A stretch of DNA of 64,000 nucleotides from JAJNPS01 sp031378845 (GCA_031378845.1 JANNES010000021.1:310001-374000), one strand, 5' to 3'. Counted from the first letter of the stretch, positions 42,787-52,006 are shown. The notes: generated by a model not told the origin, from the letters alone. Made by a program: numbers and translations.

Positions 42787-43253
42787 ATGACAGACTGGAC
42801 CCCGACCCGCGCCGAGGGCGAGAACATTCTGTCAGTTTTCACCCCCCGGGTGGGTCGGCGCCATGCCAATGGCCGCAATACCGATCACGGGCCGGGCACG
42901 CACAAGGCGGTGTCGGTGCTGTCGCCCTATATCCGGCGCAGCATTGTGCTGGAATCCGATGCCGTTGCAGCGGCGCTTGCAGCCCACGGGCCGGAACATG
43001 CCGAGAAGTTCATGCAAGAGGTGATTTGGCCGAGGTCACGCAAGGGCTGGAGGCGACCGAGCCTGTTAGTCTGCCGACCGTCCTGTCGCTGCGCCCGGTT
43101 ACGCCGCCGTAACCGGGCGGCCCCGTCCCTTGCCAAACACGGCATCACCCTTTGCGAATGGCGGCGCGACTGGGACGCAGCGATCTGGCCCCACGCCACC
43201 GCCGGGTTCTTCAAGGTCACGCAGACCATCCCGCGCATCCTTGAAAAGGTGCT
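42787..43253 (+). pseudogene. photolyase/cryptochrome-family FAD-binding protein, degraded
   Basis: The frame begins MTDWTPTRAEG and has RHANGRNTDHGPG, THKAVSVLSPYIRRSIVLE and GPEHAEKFMQEVIW. These match the start of the FAD-binding region of the photolyase/cryptochrome family (typically DHGPGRHDAVSCLSPYLRHR, EKFVQEVFWR). After that point the frame is scrambled (RSRKGWRRPS). A plausible ending, HGITLCEWRRDWDAAIWPHA then TAGFFKVTQTIPRILEK, appears just before the next gene. The middle ~200 residues are missing, so it is a deletion relic. Confidence 0.65.
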
Positions 43254-43258
43254 CCCGA

Positions 43259-44098
43259 ATGACGCTGCCCCGCACTCTCTTGGCCGACCCGCGCATCGCC
43301 CGGCTGGTCACAGTGATCCGCGCCACCCTGCGCCCGCCTGCCGGGGCGGCGCGCATCGCCCTTGCGCTTGGTCTGGGCGCGCTGTGCCATATCCTCTTTG
43401 CGGCAGGCGTATTGGCGATGATCGTGGCGATGTTCTTTAGCCTGAGCGCAAGCTTTGGCACGGTTCCCCGGCCAATGGCGGCGCTGGCCAATGCCGCCCT
43501 GATCGTGCAGTTCCCGCTGGCCCATTCGTTGCTTCTGACTGGCCCCGGCGGGCGGCTGTTGGCCCGGCTGATCCCCGGCCCGCAGGGCCAAACGCTGGCC
43601 ACCACAACCTATGCCATCATTGCCTCGGCCCAGCTTCTGGCACTGTTTGCGCTGTGGACGCCGTCTGGCATCGTCTGGTGGCAGGCGGAAGCGGCGGTGT
43701 TCTGGGCGGTGACGGCCGCCTACGGTGCCAGCTGGCTAATCCTGCTGAAAGCCAGCTTTGACGCCGGGGCCGAGGTGCAATCGGGTGCGCTTGGCTGGAT
43801 GTCGCTTCTGGCGCGCATCCGGCCAGTGTTTCCCGACATGCCGACCCAGGGGCTATTCTGGCTGATCCGCCAGCCGATCTATGTGGCCTTTGCCCTGACG
43901 CTGTGGACGCCTCCGGTCTGTACGCCGGACCAGCTGGCGCTGGCCATCAGCTTTACCGCCTATTGTCTGCTTGCCCCCCGCCTGAAGGAACGCCGTTTTG
44001 CAGCGCGCTATGGCGACTGGTTCGACCGCTACCGCGCCGAGGTGCCCTACGTCCTGCCCTGTATGAGTCCCACCAAGGACCGACCCGATGCGCAATGA
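43259..44098 (+). CDS. isoprenylcysteine methyltransferase-like (ICMT/NnrU-type) membrane protein
   Basis: A 279-residue membrane protein with about six hydrophobic helices (IALALGLGALCHILFAAGV, TTYAIIASAQLLALFAL and others). Its end matches ICMT-type methyltransferases: LIRQPIYVAF near residue 210 and RLKERRFAARYGDWFDRYRA before the C-terminus. These use SAM to methylate membrane or protein targets, and the bacterial ones are mostly uncharacterised. The ATG at 43259 lies at the end of the photolyase-type relic. The gene overlaps the UbiG-like gene by 11 bases. Confidence 0.8.
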   Translation: MTLPRTLLADPRIARLVTVIRATLRPPAGAARIALALGLGALCHILFAAGVLAMIVAMFFSLSASFGTVPRPMAALANAALIVQFPLAHSLLLTGPGGRLLARLIPGPQGQTLATTTYAIIASAQLLALFALWTPSGIVWWQAEAAVFWAVTAAYGASWLILLKASFDAGAEVQSGALGWMSLLARIRPVFPDMPTQGLFWLIRQPIYVAFALTLWTPPVCTPDQLALAISFTAYCLLAPRLKERRFAARYGDWFDRYRAEVPYVLPCMSPTKDRPDAQ

Positions 44099-44801
44099 CC
44101 TCACGATTTACGACACGGTGGCTGATCGCTGGTGGTCGGATGAGCTCCGCTGGGTCCGCACGCTAACGAACATCGTGCCCGGGCGGCTGGCCTGGTTCGA
44201 CCGACAAATAGACTGGCAGGGCAAGGCGGTGTTGGACCTCGGCTGTGCCGGGGGCGTCATGGCCGAGGCGATGGCGTTACGCGGGGCCAATGTCACTGGC
44301 ATTGATCCTGCCGCCGAAGCGATTGCTGCAGCCCGTGCGCATGCCCGCAAAATGAGTCTGCGCATCGGCGATGACGTGGGTATGGGCGAGGCGCTGCCCT
44401 ATGCCGATGCCAGCTTTGATGCCGTGGACTGTGTCGATGTGCTGGAACATGTGGTCGACCTGCACAAGGTTCTGTCCGAAGTCACCCGCACGCTGCGCCC
44501 CGGCGGGCTCTTCCTGTTCGACACCATCAACCGCAATCCCCTGGCCCGACTGGCCACGACTACCATCGCCGAAGACATGCTGCGTCTTTTGCCACGCGGA
44601 ACGCATGACCCGACGATGTTCATCAAACCCGCTGAAATGCGCAGGTCGATGCAGGGGGTGGGGCTGGTATCGGGAGCGACTGCCGGCCTTGGCCCACGCG
44701 GGATCAACCGCCGCCTCGATCTGACCTTCGGCCCCCTTCCGCTGACCGCCATACTTTACATGGGCACCGCGCGGAAACCCGCCACTGGTGGCCTTGCATG
44801 A
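44088..44801 (+). CDS. UbiG-like SAM-dependent methyltransferase
   Basis: A 237-residue class I methyltransferase with the UbiG order: an N-terminal YDTVADRWWSDE, motif I VLDLGCAGGVMAEAM, VTGIDPAAEAI, DVLEHVVDLHKV, TLRPGGLFLFDTINR and an IKPAEMRRSM region. UbiG performs two O-methylations in ubiquinone synthesis. As with the ABC1-kinase gene upstream, this may be a specialised paralogue. The start overlaps the ICMT-like gene and the stop overlaps the DUF427 gene, so it belongs to a coupled run. Confidence 0.88.
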   Translation: MRNDLTIYDTVADRWWSDELRWVRTLTNIVPGRLAWFDRQIDWQGKAVLDLGCAGGVMAEAMALRGANVTGIDPAAEAIAAARAHARKMSLRIGDDVGMGEALPYADASFDAVDCVDVLEHVVDLHKVLSEVTRTLRPGGLFLFDTINRNPLARLATTTIAEDMLRLLPRGTHDPTMFIKPAEMRRSMQGVGLVSGATAGLGPRGINRRLDLTFGPLPLTAILYMGTARKPATGGLA

Positions 44802-45271
44802 CCAACCTGCCGCGCGAAAACGTTCAATCCTACCCTCGCCCGCCTGCACTTGAGCCCGTGCCACAGCGGATTACGATCCGGCTAAGTGGTGTGCTGGTGG
44901 CCGAAACGAGGCGCGCCCTGCGGGTGTTGGAAACCCACCACGCGCCGACCTATTACCTGCCGTCCGAGGATATCCACGCCACACTGCGCCCGGCGCAAGG
45001 CAGCAGTTTTTGCGAATGGAAGGGCTTCGCGCGCTATTTCGATGTGCTGGCAGGGTCTGCAACAGCCTTCCGCGCTGCCTGGGCCTACGATCAACCCACC
45101 GCGCGCTTTGCCGCTCTCGCTGATCATGTGGCGTTTTATGCAACCCTGATGGACGAGGCCTGGGTTGGCGATCAGCGCGTCATTCCGCAGCCTGGCAACT
45201 TTTACGGGGGCTGGGTCACACCCAACCTGGAAGGACAACTCAAGGGTGCGCCCGGAACGCAGCATTGGTAG
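44798..45271 (+). CDS. DUF427-domain protein
   Basis: A 157-residue protein. The DUF427 pattern is clear: ITIRLSGVLVAETRRALRVL, then ETHHAPTYYLPSEDIHA, CEWKGFARYFDVLAG, FYATLMDEAWVGDQRV and GGWVTPNLEG. The function of the family is unknown. The ATG overlaps the preceding stop (ATGA), so it is the last gene of the coupled plus-strand run beginning at the DCC gene. Confidence 0.88.
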   Translation: MTNLPRENVQSYPRPPALEPVPQRITIRLSGVLVAETRRALRVLETHHAPTYYLPSEDIHATLRPAQGSSFCEWKGFARYFDVLAGSATAFRAAWAYDQPTARFAALADHVAFYATLMDEAWVGDQRVIPQPGNFYGGWVTPNLEGQLKGAPGTQHW

Positions 45272-45304
45272 AATGCTCTCTGCAAAAGCTGTCGGGACGC
45301 GAAG

Positions 45305-45610
45305 ATGTCGATGCGCGATCTGATCGTTATCTTGATTGTAGCGGCCATGCCGGGCCTGGCATTGCCGTCTGCCAAGGCCGAGGAAACCCTGAGGGGGGAT
45401 GCGTTGATCGAGGAAATCACCATGCAGCCGGGAATCCACCGGCGGTTTTTTACCGATCAGGTGATGGGCGGCGCTTTGGGCAGACACATCGTTTGCGCAG
45501 GTTGGTGTCACCACTGCCCGACGTCGGGCGGTGGCGATCTAACAATGGGTGGCGATCAAGAAGCCAAAAGCGCCAAGGCGGAGTCCAACGCTGTGACGGA
45601 TGCGGCGTGA
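45305..45610 (+). CDS. possible small secreted protein
   Basis: A 101-residue frame with a good signal peptide (MRDLIVILIVAAMPGLALPSAKAEE) and a start preceded by GGGACGCGAAG. The mature part begins ETLRGDALIEEITMQPG and then loses any clear pattern (C-rich and Gly-rich). The last ~18 codons overlap the opposite-strand secreted-protein gene. It may be a truncated gene. I do not recognise it. Confidence 0.35.
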   Translation: MSMRDLIVILIVAAMPGLALPSAKAEETLRGDALIEEITMQPGIHRRFFTDQVMGGALGRHIVCAGWCHHCPTSGGGDLTMGGDQEAKSAKAESNAVTDAA

Positions 45611-45795
45611 TCCCCTGCATCGTGTGCGGCCTTGCCGGTTTCATACAAAGCGACGGCGGCCGACTTGGTTGCGTCATCTACCGTGGTGGTCTGAAGCGCT
45701 GCTTCAAATTGCCCCATCAAGACGGGGCAGTTGCCGGCGAAAACGGGGGCAGCCATTGCGAACGTGAGCGCAAGCGCAAGTGTGGTTTTTTTCAT
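45556..45795 (-). CDS. small periplasmic protein
   Basis: A 79-residue protein whose ATG at 45795 has CTGGAGA upstream. The signal peptide KKTTLALALTFAMAAPVFAG is clear. The mature part, starting NCPVLMGQFEAALQ, is a single helical hairpin-like domain rich in alanine (SAAVALYETGKAAHDAGDHAA), of the type often seen as small alphaproteobacterial periplasmic proteins. No function is known. Confidence 0.75.
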   Translation of the reverse strand: MKKTTLALALTFAMAAPVFAGNCPVLMGQFEAALQTTTVDDATKSAAVALYETGKAAHDAGDHAASVTALDSALALLAS

Positions 45796-46154
45796 CTGTA
45801 TCTCCAGAAATCGAGCGCGCAAAAAGTTGCGCCTACGGCAATTAGATCGAAAAGAGCGCAGGTGAAGGTTCTTTTGCACAAACCTCATGGGGGGCTTCAT
45901 CTTTTGATTCCACTATGGTGACCGTCGCGCCGAAGCTGGACACCAAAGGGAACATATGCTGAGCATCGCCCAAGCTGTCGCCGCTCAGTCATAAGCGCTG
46001 ATCTCCCAGAAGGATACCGAACCTATTGATCCCTTCGTGCTGGCCCATCCTGATCACCAACCTACCATTTGCTGCAATCAGGTGCTGCACGGCCTGACCT
46101 TCGCAATGACACAGATGTTCGCGGCCGTCGCGCAGGAGCCGGGGCCGCGCGCCG
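45796..46154. other. intergenic stretch before the c-haem sensor gene
   Basis: About 360 bases between the small periplasmic protein and the 3' end of the haem sensor gene. Plus-strand frames look partly protein-like (PIDPFVLAHPDHQPTICC near 46,040) but contain stops and match nothing I know. No convincing promoter or terminator is visible. Confidence 0.35.
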
Positions 46155-47363
46155 CTATCCGGCCTCTGGCTGGAGGCGGCGCACGAGGGTGCTGCCCGTC
46201 TCGATGATCGTTTTCATTCGTTCTTCCAGCCGGGTCATTTCGGACATCGCACCTTTCAGGTTTTCGGTGTCATCCCCGATCGCGGCAACACGCTCGAACA
46301 CCTTTTCCGAGGTCGCCAACTGGCTTTCGGCATCCTTGACCACGGCGCGCAGTGCTTCCAGCAATTCACCCGCCTGCGGCGTGCCGCCTGCCTGCGCCAA
46401 CCTGTCATCAAGCGCCTGCACCGAGGCGCGGATCGCCGTGAACCAGTCGTTCGACAGGCGTGGCTCGCGCTTGGCGGCCAGCATGGCATCGCGTTCAAGC
46501 CGCCGCACACCGGTCACCACACTGTCGATCTGGCCGCGCAGATCGCCCTGAACGGTGACGATGTCGTCGTTCACCGCAACGACTCGCAACAGCACCTGAT
46601 TAAGCTCTGAAATCAGGCGGTTGATGCGATCAAGAAAGATGTTCAGATCGCGCGCAAGGACGCCGAATTCATCTTCGGTCCTGATCTCCGCCCGCTGGTC
46701 CAGCGCGCCATAGGCTTTCGACAGACTGCTGACCACAGCCCGAAGCCGCAACAGCGGCTCCATCCGGGCGCGCAGGATCAGGAACAGCAGGAAAGAATGC
46801 AAGACGATCTTGCCGACCGCAAGACCTGCGGCAAGCTGCACCTCTCTGAACCAGATCGCAAAATCGCGCGAAAGATAGTTGTGCACCGTCACAGTGCCCA
46901 GCACGTCTCCAACTTTCGCTTCAGTATGACATTGCAGACAAAAGGTTTCGGCAGTGATCTGGACCGACGCCTCCTTGAACTGGCCTTCTGGCCAGGCCTC
47001 GGGGATGCCGGCCGGCACGAAATCGAAATTGTCCCGGATGGACCGGATCGTGACATCCGACGGCACGATGGCCACCGCATAGCCCAGATCGGTCCAGTTC
47101 CTTTCAAGGATCGGATAGATGGTGCGCGCGGCGACCGGCCCGCCTTCGTTCCGCATGATTGAGCGGACATTTTCGGCAAGGTCATCTGCGACTACCTGCG
47201 CCTCTGACACGCCGTCGACGCTGTAGTTGTAGTAGACAAATGCTGCCTTGAGAGCGAATTCAAGCACGCTGACAGCAAACAGAACAAGGAAGAAGTCCTT
47301 GATCATGTGCACAAGGAAGGACTTGTCGAAACGTCCGATGGACGGATTGTTCGTGTCGAGCAT
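46155..47363 (-). CDS. membrane c-type haem sensor-like protein (DUF3365-type) with HAMP and coiled coil
   Basis: A 402-residue protein: a membrane helix (about 22-45), a periplasmic domain of the DUF3365/Tll0287 type containing a c-haem site C142-x2-C145-H146 (FCLQCHTEA), a second helix (about 177-198), a HAMP-like segment, then a coiled coil to the C-terminus. No kinase, cyclase or methyl-accepting signalling block is recognisable, so the output is unknown. The start at 47363 was chosen as the first ATG before the helix. A broken RegA-like response regulator gene lies upstream in the same orientation. A redox- or gas-sensing role is plausible from the haem (inference). Confidence 0.85.
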   Translation of the reverse strand: MLDTNNPSIGRFDKSFLVHMIKDFFLVLFAVSVLEFALKAAFVYYNYSVDGVSEAQVVADDLAENVRSIMRNEGGPVAARTIYPILERNWTDLGYAVAIVPSDVTIRSIRDNFDFVPAGIPEAWPEGQFKEASVQITAETFCLQCHTEAKVGDVLGTVTVHNYLSRDFAIWFREVQLAAGLAVGKIVLHSFLLFLILRARMEPLLRLRAVVSSLSKAYGALDQRAEIRTEDEFGVLARDLNIFLDRINRLISELNQVLLRVVAVNDDIVTVQGDLRGQIDSVVTGVRRLERDAMLAAKREPRLSNDWFTAIRASVQALDDRLAQAGGTPQAGELLEALRAVVKDAESQLATSEKVFERVAAIGDDTENLKGAMSEMTRLEERMKTIIETGSTLVRRLQPEAG

Positions 47364-47688
47364 GAAGTCGCACCCCCAGTCCGAAAGAAGAATAGAGCGA
47401 AACGCCGCATGGAACAGCGGCTTCACTGTTTGCACGGCAATTAGCTCCAAGCTGGAACAAGCCGCGCGCAAGAAACTTCTTCCAGGCGCCGGGTGCGGGG
47501 TGCAAGATTGCCGTCAGCGGCGGATGGCGGGAAGAAAAGTCACGAAATCGGTGCACTTGGCGCGTACATGGACGAATAGAGGACCCTGCCCTTTTATCCG
47601 CTATGCCAAAAGGCGCGCCGTCTGGGCTGAGAAACCGTCGTCATCGGTGACACTGCCGGGAACCATGCGCCGCACAAGCAGACCCCTC

Positions 47689-48300
47689 CTACACTGGGGT
47701 GCGTTTCGCCAAGATCCTCTGCAGCGTGCGCCGATGCATCGTCAACCGCCGTGCCGTTTTGGAGACGTTGCGATCACACATTCCATTGATGCATTGAATA
47801 TGTTCCCACCGTACTCAGTCGGCAGACATCGGGTTGTCGGGTGGCGAAGGAAGCATGCCGGCCCGAGACAAGAGGGCGTTCGTCACGTCGTCGGCATCTG
47901 CGGGCTTTGCAAAATCGTTGGTCGCACCTATTCTTATGGCCACCACCGCCGTTGCAATTGCACCGTACCCGGTCAACATCACGATGCGGCAATACGGGCG
48001 CCGCTGACGCATAGCCTTGACGACATCGAGGCCACTTCCATCCTTTAGCCGAAGGTCGACAACGGTGTAGGCGGGTGGTCGCGACAGGGCGATTGCGCGA
48101 CCGGCGGCGACGGTCTCAGCCGTCTCCGGCAAAAACCCGCGCTTTTCCATCGCCCTTGGCAGACGCGTCACGAACGGCTCGTTGTCAACGACCAGAAGCA
48201 ATGTCCGGCCGTCGCGATTTTTGTCGCAGGCAAGTCGTGTCTCTGAGCCATTTCTTTGTATGACATGCGAGGTAGCCTGACGCGCGACGTGGTCAAACAT
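47689..48300 (-). pseudogene. RegA/PrrA/ActR-type response regulator with an in-frame stop
   Basis: The frame follows RegA/PrrA closely: AMEKRGFLPETAETVAAGRA, ALSRPPAYTVVDLRLKDGSG, IVMLTGYGAIATAVVAI, PADADDVTNALL and PPDNPMSAD. It then hits TGA exactly where the family has the R of DRVRWEHIQ, and the reading resumes in frame as VRWEHIQ, MCDRNVSKTARRL, TMHRRTLQRILAKR, the Fis-type DNA-binding helix-turn-helix. The acidic phosphorylation pocket is also altered (VVDNEPF instead of VDDDEPF, and TNDFAK for TDYLSK). The regulator is therefore a decayed paralogue. The phosphorylated Asp in VVDLRL is still present. Confidence 0.85.
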
Positions 48301-48400
48301 CGCCGGATCAACCCCAGAAAGCGAACCGAAGCCAAGACAAGCGCGGTCAAAGGTTACCCACAATGGAAAGCAGCCATGCTGAGCGAGGACTTGGAGCAGC

Positions 48401-49372
48401 CTAATTGTCGCGTCCCTGGAGGTTGCGGGGTGATTTGACGAAGAGATTGGGATGGGACTTGTGCCAGTCTTTCATGGCTTGCATTGACGATCGGCTCCCC
48501 AGGGCTGACTGTGGCAACTGGGTGTTGTAGAGGGCCACGTGTCGCATGAGGGTTTGCTCCAGGTCGAGGGCGCTGTCGAAGTGGTTGGTTTTCAGCACGT
48601 CTGCGATGCGCCCGTTGAAGCGTTCGACCATGCCGTTGGTCTGGAGCGATTTCGGCGGGGTCAGCCGATGCTCGATCCCCAGCTCGGCGCAGAGCTGGTC
48701 GAACTCGTGACTCCCGGACGCTGCCCGTGCCCGTGAAGCGAAGAGCCGGTCGGTGAACTCTTTTCCATTATCGGTCAGTATCTTGGTGATCCTGATCGGG
48801 CAAGTCCGGTGCAGATCGCGCAGGAATCTGCGGGCGTTTGCTGCCGTCTTGGCAGGCATGATGCGCACAAACACCCACCTTGTCGCCCGATCTATGTCCA
48901 CGAACAGATAGCGCCGTGACGGCTCGTCCGCCATCTCGGGCAGGTATTTCAAGTCGACATGCAGGAAGCCGGGTTCGTAGGCCTTGAAGGTCTTGCGCGG
49001 CTCGGCGGGGGTCTTGGGAAGCAACGCCTTGAGATTACTCACACCGTGCCGCCGCAAGCACCGGTCCAGGCCTGACCGCGACACGTCGGGGTTCAGGAAA
49101 TCCCGCGTCACCGCCAGAAGGTCGTCGAGCGGCAGCAGAAGAAGACGGCGCAACTGAACGACCACGGCCTCCTGGGCGGGCGTCAGCGTCGTTTGCAGAG
49201 TGTGCAGGGTGGCGGACAGGTCCGAGATGCTGTCGCAGCGCTTCCACTTGCGCGCCGTCTCCTCGCTTACCCCGTAGCGCAGCGCCAGAACCGAGGCAGG
49301 CTCGCTGCTCCCCGACAGCCGCTGACGGATGCCCGGCGTCGTCGTCGCGTTCTTGTGCAGTGAGATCATCAT
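48401..49372 (-). CDS. IS481-family transposase
   Basis: A 323-residue intact transposase. The N-terminal helix-turn-helix is SVLALRYGVSEETARKWKR. The DDE core has FLHVDLKYLPEM and RRYLFVDIDRATRW as the first aspartate region, ILTDNGKEFTDRLF as the second and LTPPKSLQTNGMVERFNGRI carrying the glutamate. The tail LYNTQLPQSALG is typical of IS481. The terminal repeats could not be fixed with confidence. It lies 100 bases upstream of the broken RegA-like gene and may have supplied its mutation history or separated it from its promoter. Confidence 0.93.
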   Translation of the reverse strand: MMISLHKNATTTPGIRQRLSGSSEPASVLALRYGVSEETARKWKRCDSISDLSATLHTLQTTLTPAQEAVVVQLRRLLLLPLDDLLAVTRDFLNPDVSRSGLDRCLRRHGVSNLKALLPKTPAEPRKTFKAYEPGFLHVDLKYLPEMADEPSRRYLFVDIDRATRWVFVRIMPAKTAANARRFLRDLHRTCPIRITKILTDNGKEFTDRLFASRARAASGSHEFDQLCAELGIEHRLTPPKSLQTNGMVERFNGRIADVLKTNHFDSALDLEQTLMRHVALYNTQLPQSALGSRSSMQAMKDWHKSHPNLFVKSPRNLQGRDN

Positions 49373-49665
49373 GCCGCCTGCATCCTCTTGGCATCAGAGC
49401 GCAACCCGGCGATCAGATCGCGAAGCGCAGACCTTGCGATGAACAATCGCGGGCGACGCGCGTCAATGCAATGTTCTGGGATGGAACACCTAATTTTGAA
49501 AGACGGTTGGCCCGGCGAGCGATGGGTCTGACAGCGGCGCACCTTTCTTCCTCTATCCTGTTCCAACCGGCTGGAAACTTGGCAGTTCAGCGCTATCTCA
49601 GGACTTGCGTACAGTGTAGCGCGTCGTGCATTTATTCAATCTCGGTCAGCGAAAGGATCAATGCC

Positions 49666-49974
49666 ATGATCATAAGCGTAAAGACTTTCGTCGTGTACGT
49701 ATGGAATTTCGTCTTTAATCATAATGTGAGCCCGCTTCGCCATATCACTGATGTTGGCGCCCGTCACTATGTGTTACAAGTGCTGGGGTTAATGTGGGCA
49801 GCAAGTTTCTCCGTCGCGATTGGTAGTTATACGTTCCTTGCGGCCAGCATCCTTGGACACTCAGTCCTTATAGCAGCGGCGGCAATTACTGTGGCAACTT
49901 TTACAGTAGCGGCGAAACGCCCTAAAACGTTCATGCGCGGAGCGGGGCGTCGTTCCGATGGTGAGCATGAATGA
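49666..49974 (+). CDS. small membrane protein of unknown function
   Basis: A 102-residue protein starting at the ATG at 49666, with GAAAGGATC upstream. It has two or three hydrophobic segments (YVLQVLGLMWAASFSVAI, SYTFLAASILGHSVLIAAAAI) after an N-terminal amphipathic stretch, and a short basic tail (KRPKTFMRGAGRR). I do not recognise it. It lies alone between the IS481 element and the NAD(P)-binding protein gene. Confidence 0.65.
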   Translation: MIISVKTFVVYVWNFVFNHNVSPLRHITDVGARHYVLQVLGLMWAASFSVAIGSYTFLAASILGHSVLIAAAAITVATFTVAAKRPKTFMRGAGRRSDGEHE

Positions 49975-50132
49975 ATGTCGTCGGTGCCTACCATAGATCG
50001 GCAATCAGGATGCTCAACGAACGATTCTCTTGAAATTACTGCCACAAGGCCAGGATGGCTGGTTCGTCATGCAGATCCATTGGAATTCAAAGTAATAGGA
50101 TCATTTTCCAAACCAAGGCAGGGGAAGTCGAC

Positions 50133-50765
50133 ATGCGAATATTGATCGTTGGTGCCAGTAAGGGCATTGGTTTGGAAACCACCCGGCAAGCGCTTGCGGC
50201 AGGATATGACGTGCGCGCTTTGGCACGATCTGCTTCATCGGAAAATCTGCTTGATACGAAATTGGCAAAGGTGCAGGGCGACGCACTGAACCAACAAGAT
50301 GTGGAAGCAGCACTTGTCGGGGTTGATGCAGTCGTCGTAACGCTCGGTGTCGGTTTGGGTGAATTGATTAAGCCTGTGCGCCTGTTCTCGGACGCGACGC
50401 GTGTGCTGATTGCTGCCATGAAAGACAAAGGCGTTCTGCGCCTCATTTGCGTCACGGGCTTTGGAGCAGGCGATAGCCACGCAAGCATCGCAGCCTTGCA
50501 AAGAATTCCGTTCAAGATTGTCTTTGGCCGCGCCTATGACGACAAAAGCCTGCAGGAAAAGCTGATCAAGGACAGCGGTCCTGATTGGACGATCGTACGG
50601 CCTGGCGTGCTGTTGAATGGACCGCGTACAGGGCGCTACAAGGTTCTTCGCGAACCATCTGAATGGCGCAACGGGATCATTTCGCGCGCGAATGTCGCCG
50701 ACTTTCTTGTGAAACAGATCGACGACAGAAATTTTCTCGGCGCGGCGCCTGTTTTGGTAAATTGA
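50133..50765 (+). CDS. NAD(P)-binding atypical short-chain dehydrogenase-like protein
   Basis: A 210-residue protein with the NmrA/atypical-SDR nucleotide motif MRILIVGASKGIGLETT at its start. AGYDVRALAR follows at the end of the second strand, then a DALNQQDVEAALVGVDAVV segment and WTIVRPGVLLNGP near the C-terminus, a common tail in NAD(P)H-binding quinone-reductase-like proteins. The start has AGGGGAAG upstream. The catalytic YxxxK is not evident, so it may be a sensor or reductase of unknown substrate. Confidence 0.85.
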   Translation: MRILIVGASKGIGLETTRQALAAGYDVRALARSASSENLLDTKLAKVQGDALNQQDVEAALVGVDAVVVTLGVGLGELIKPVRLFSDATRVLIAAMKDKGVLRLICVTGFGAGDSHASIAALQRIPFKIVFGRAYDDKSLQEKLIKDSGPDWTIVRPGVLLNGPRTGRYKVLREPSEWRNGIISRANVADFLVKQIDDRNFLGAAPVLVN

Positions 50766-50785
50766 TCGCGTCCCTTTGACGATTG

Positions 50786-52006
50786 TCAGGCGAACAAATC
50801 ATGCGCCAGTTCCAGTGCATCGATCATCACGTCAACCTCGGCGCTCGTGTTGTAAACGCCGAACGACGCGCGACAGGTGGCGGTAAGCCCCAAATGCGCC
50901 ATCAATGGCCCGGCGCAGTGCTGGCCTGCACGTACCGCGACGCCCTTTTTATCCAGGATGGTCGATATGTCATGCGCATGGGCGGCACCCTGCATTGAAA
51001 AGGAAAAAATCGGGGCCTTGTCAGGCGTCGTCCCTTGCACCGTGATCCGGTTCAAACCGTCAAGACGCGTGCGGGCATAGTCGCGCAGCCGGTTCTCATG
51101 CGCGGCGATGTTGGCCATCCCAAGCGCCGTCATGTACTCCAGCGCCACACCCAGACCGATGGACTGCACGATGCCGGGGGTACCCGCCTCGAATTTCATC
51201 GGCGCGTCATTGTAGACAACGGTGTCGCGCGTGACCTCGCGGATCATGTCGCCACCACCGATGAAGGGCTGCATTTCGGCCATCCGGTCCTCGTGGACAT
51301 AGATCGCGCCTGACCCCGACGGACCGTACAGCTTGTGGCCCGTCACAACGTAGAAATCGCAGCCGATCTCTTGGACGTTGATCGGCATATGGACCGCCGC
51401 TTGGCTGCCATCAATCAGGACAGGCACGCCACGCGACCGCGCACCTGCGCAAATCGCCGCTACATCAACCACGGTGCCCAGAACGTTTGAGCAATGCGTG
51501 ACCGCGATCAGCTTTGTCCGCGGTGTGATCGCCTCCAGTACCCTCGCGGGATCCAACGCGCCCGTACTGTCCACCTCCACCCACCTGATTACGACGCCCT
51601 GCCGTTCACGCAAGAAGTGCCAAGGCACGATGTTGGCATGGTGTTCCATGATGCTGAGGATGATCTCATCGCCTGCCTGCATGCGGGGCATCGCCCAGCC
51701 ATAGGCGACCATATTGATGCCTTCGGTGGCGCCCGAGTTGAAAACGATCTCATCCTCGCTGGCAGCACCCAGAAACCGCGCAACGATGCCGCGCACCCGT
51801 TCGTAATTGTCGGTCGCCAGATTGGAAAGGTAATGCAAGCCGCGATGCACGTTGGCATATTCCTGCGAATAGGCGTGCGAAATTGCATCAATGACAACCT
51901 GCGGCTTTTGGGCCGAAGCACCGTTGTCCAGATAGACCAATGGCTTTCCGTTGACCGTCCGCGACAGGATGGGAAAATCCCGACGGATTTTTTCGACATC
52001 AAGCAT
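50786..52006 (-). CDS. sufS: cysteine desulfurase, SufS/CsdA type
   Basis: A 406-residue PLP enzyme. The active-site lysine is in VVTGHKLYGPSGSGA and the persulfide cysteine is in RAGQHCAGPLM. SIMEHHANIVPW carries the histidine stacking on PLP, and a VFNSGATEGINMVAY-like block is near the start. The RAGxHC...PLM sequence defines the group II (SufS) type. It supplies sulfur from cysteine for iron-sulfur assembly. No other suf genes are in the window, so it is either an extra copy or displaced. It lies downstream of the alternative oxidase gene with a 100-base gap, and the ATG at 52006 was chosen by homology. Confidence 0.9.
   Translation of the reverse strand: MLDVEKIRRDFPILSRTVNGKPLVYLDNGASAQKPQVVIDAISHAYSQEYANVHRGLHYLSNLATDNYERVRGIVARFLGAASEDEIVFNSGATEGINMVAYGWAMPRMQAGDEIILSIMEHHANIVPWHFLRERQGVVIRWVEVDSTGALDPARVLEAITPRTKLIAVTHCSNVLGTVVDVAAICAGARSRGVPVLIDGSQAAVHMPINVQEIGCDFYVVTGHKLYGPSGSGAIYVHEDRMAEMQPFIGGGDMIREVTRDTVVYNDAPMKFEAGTPGIVQSIGLGVALEYMTALGMANIAAHENRLRDYARTRLDGLNRITVQGTTPDKAPIFSFSMQGAAHAHDISTILDKKGVAVRAGQHCAGPLMAHLGLTATCRASFGVYNTSAEVDVMIDALELAHDLFA

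Noticed and set aside
48373..49500. Terminal inverted repeats of the IS481 element
   Set aside because: Only weak partial matches (TTGTCGCGTC and TTGACGCGCGTC-like) were seen; not strong enough to set element ends.
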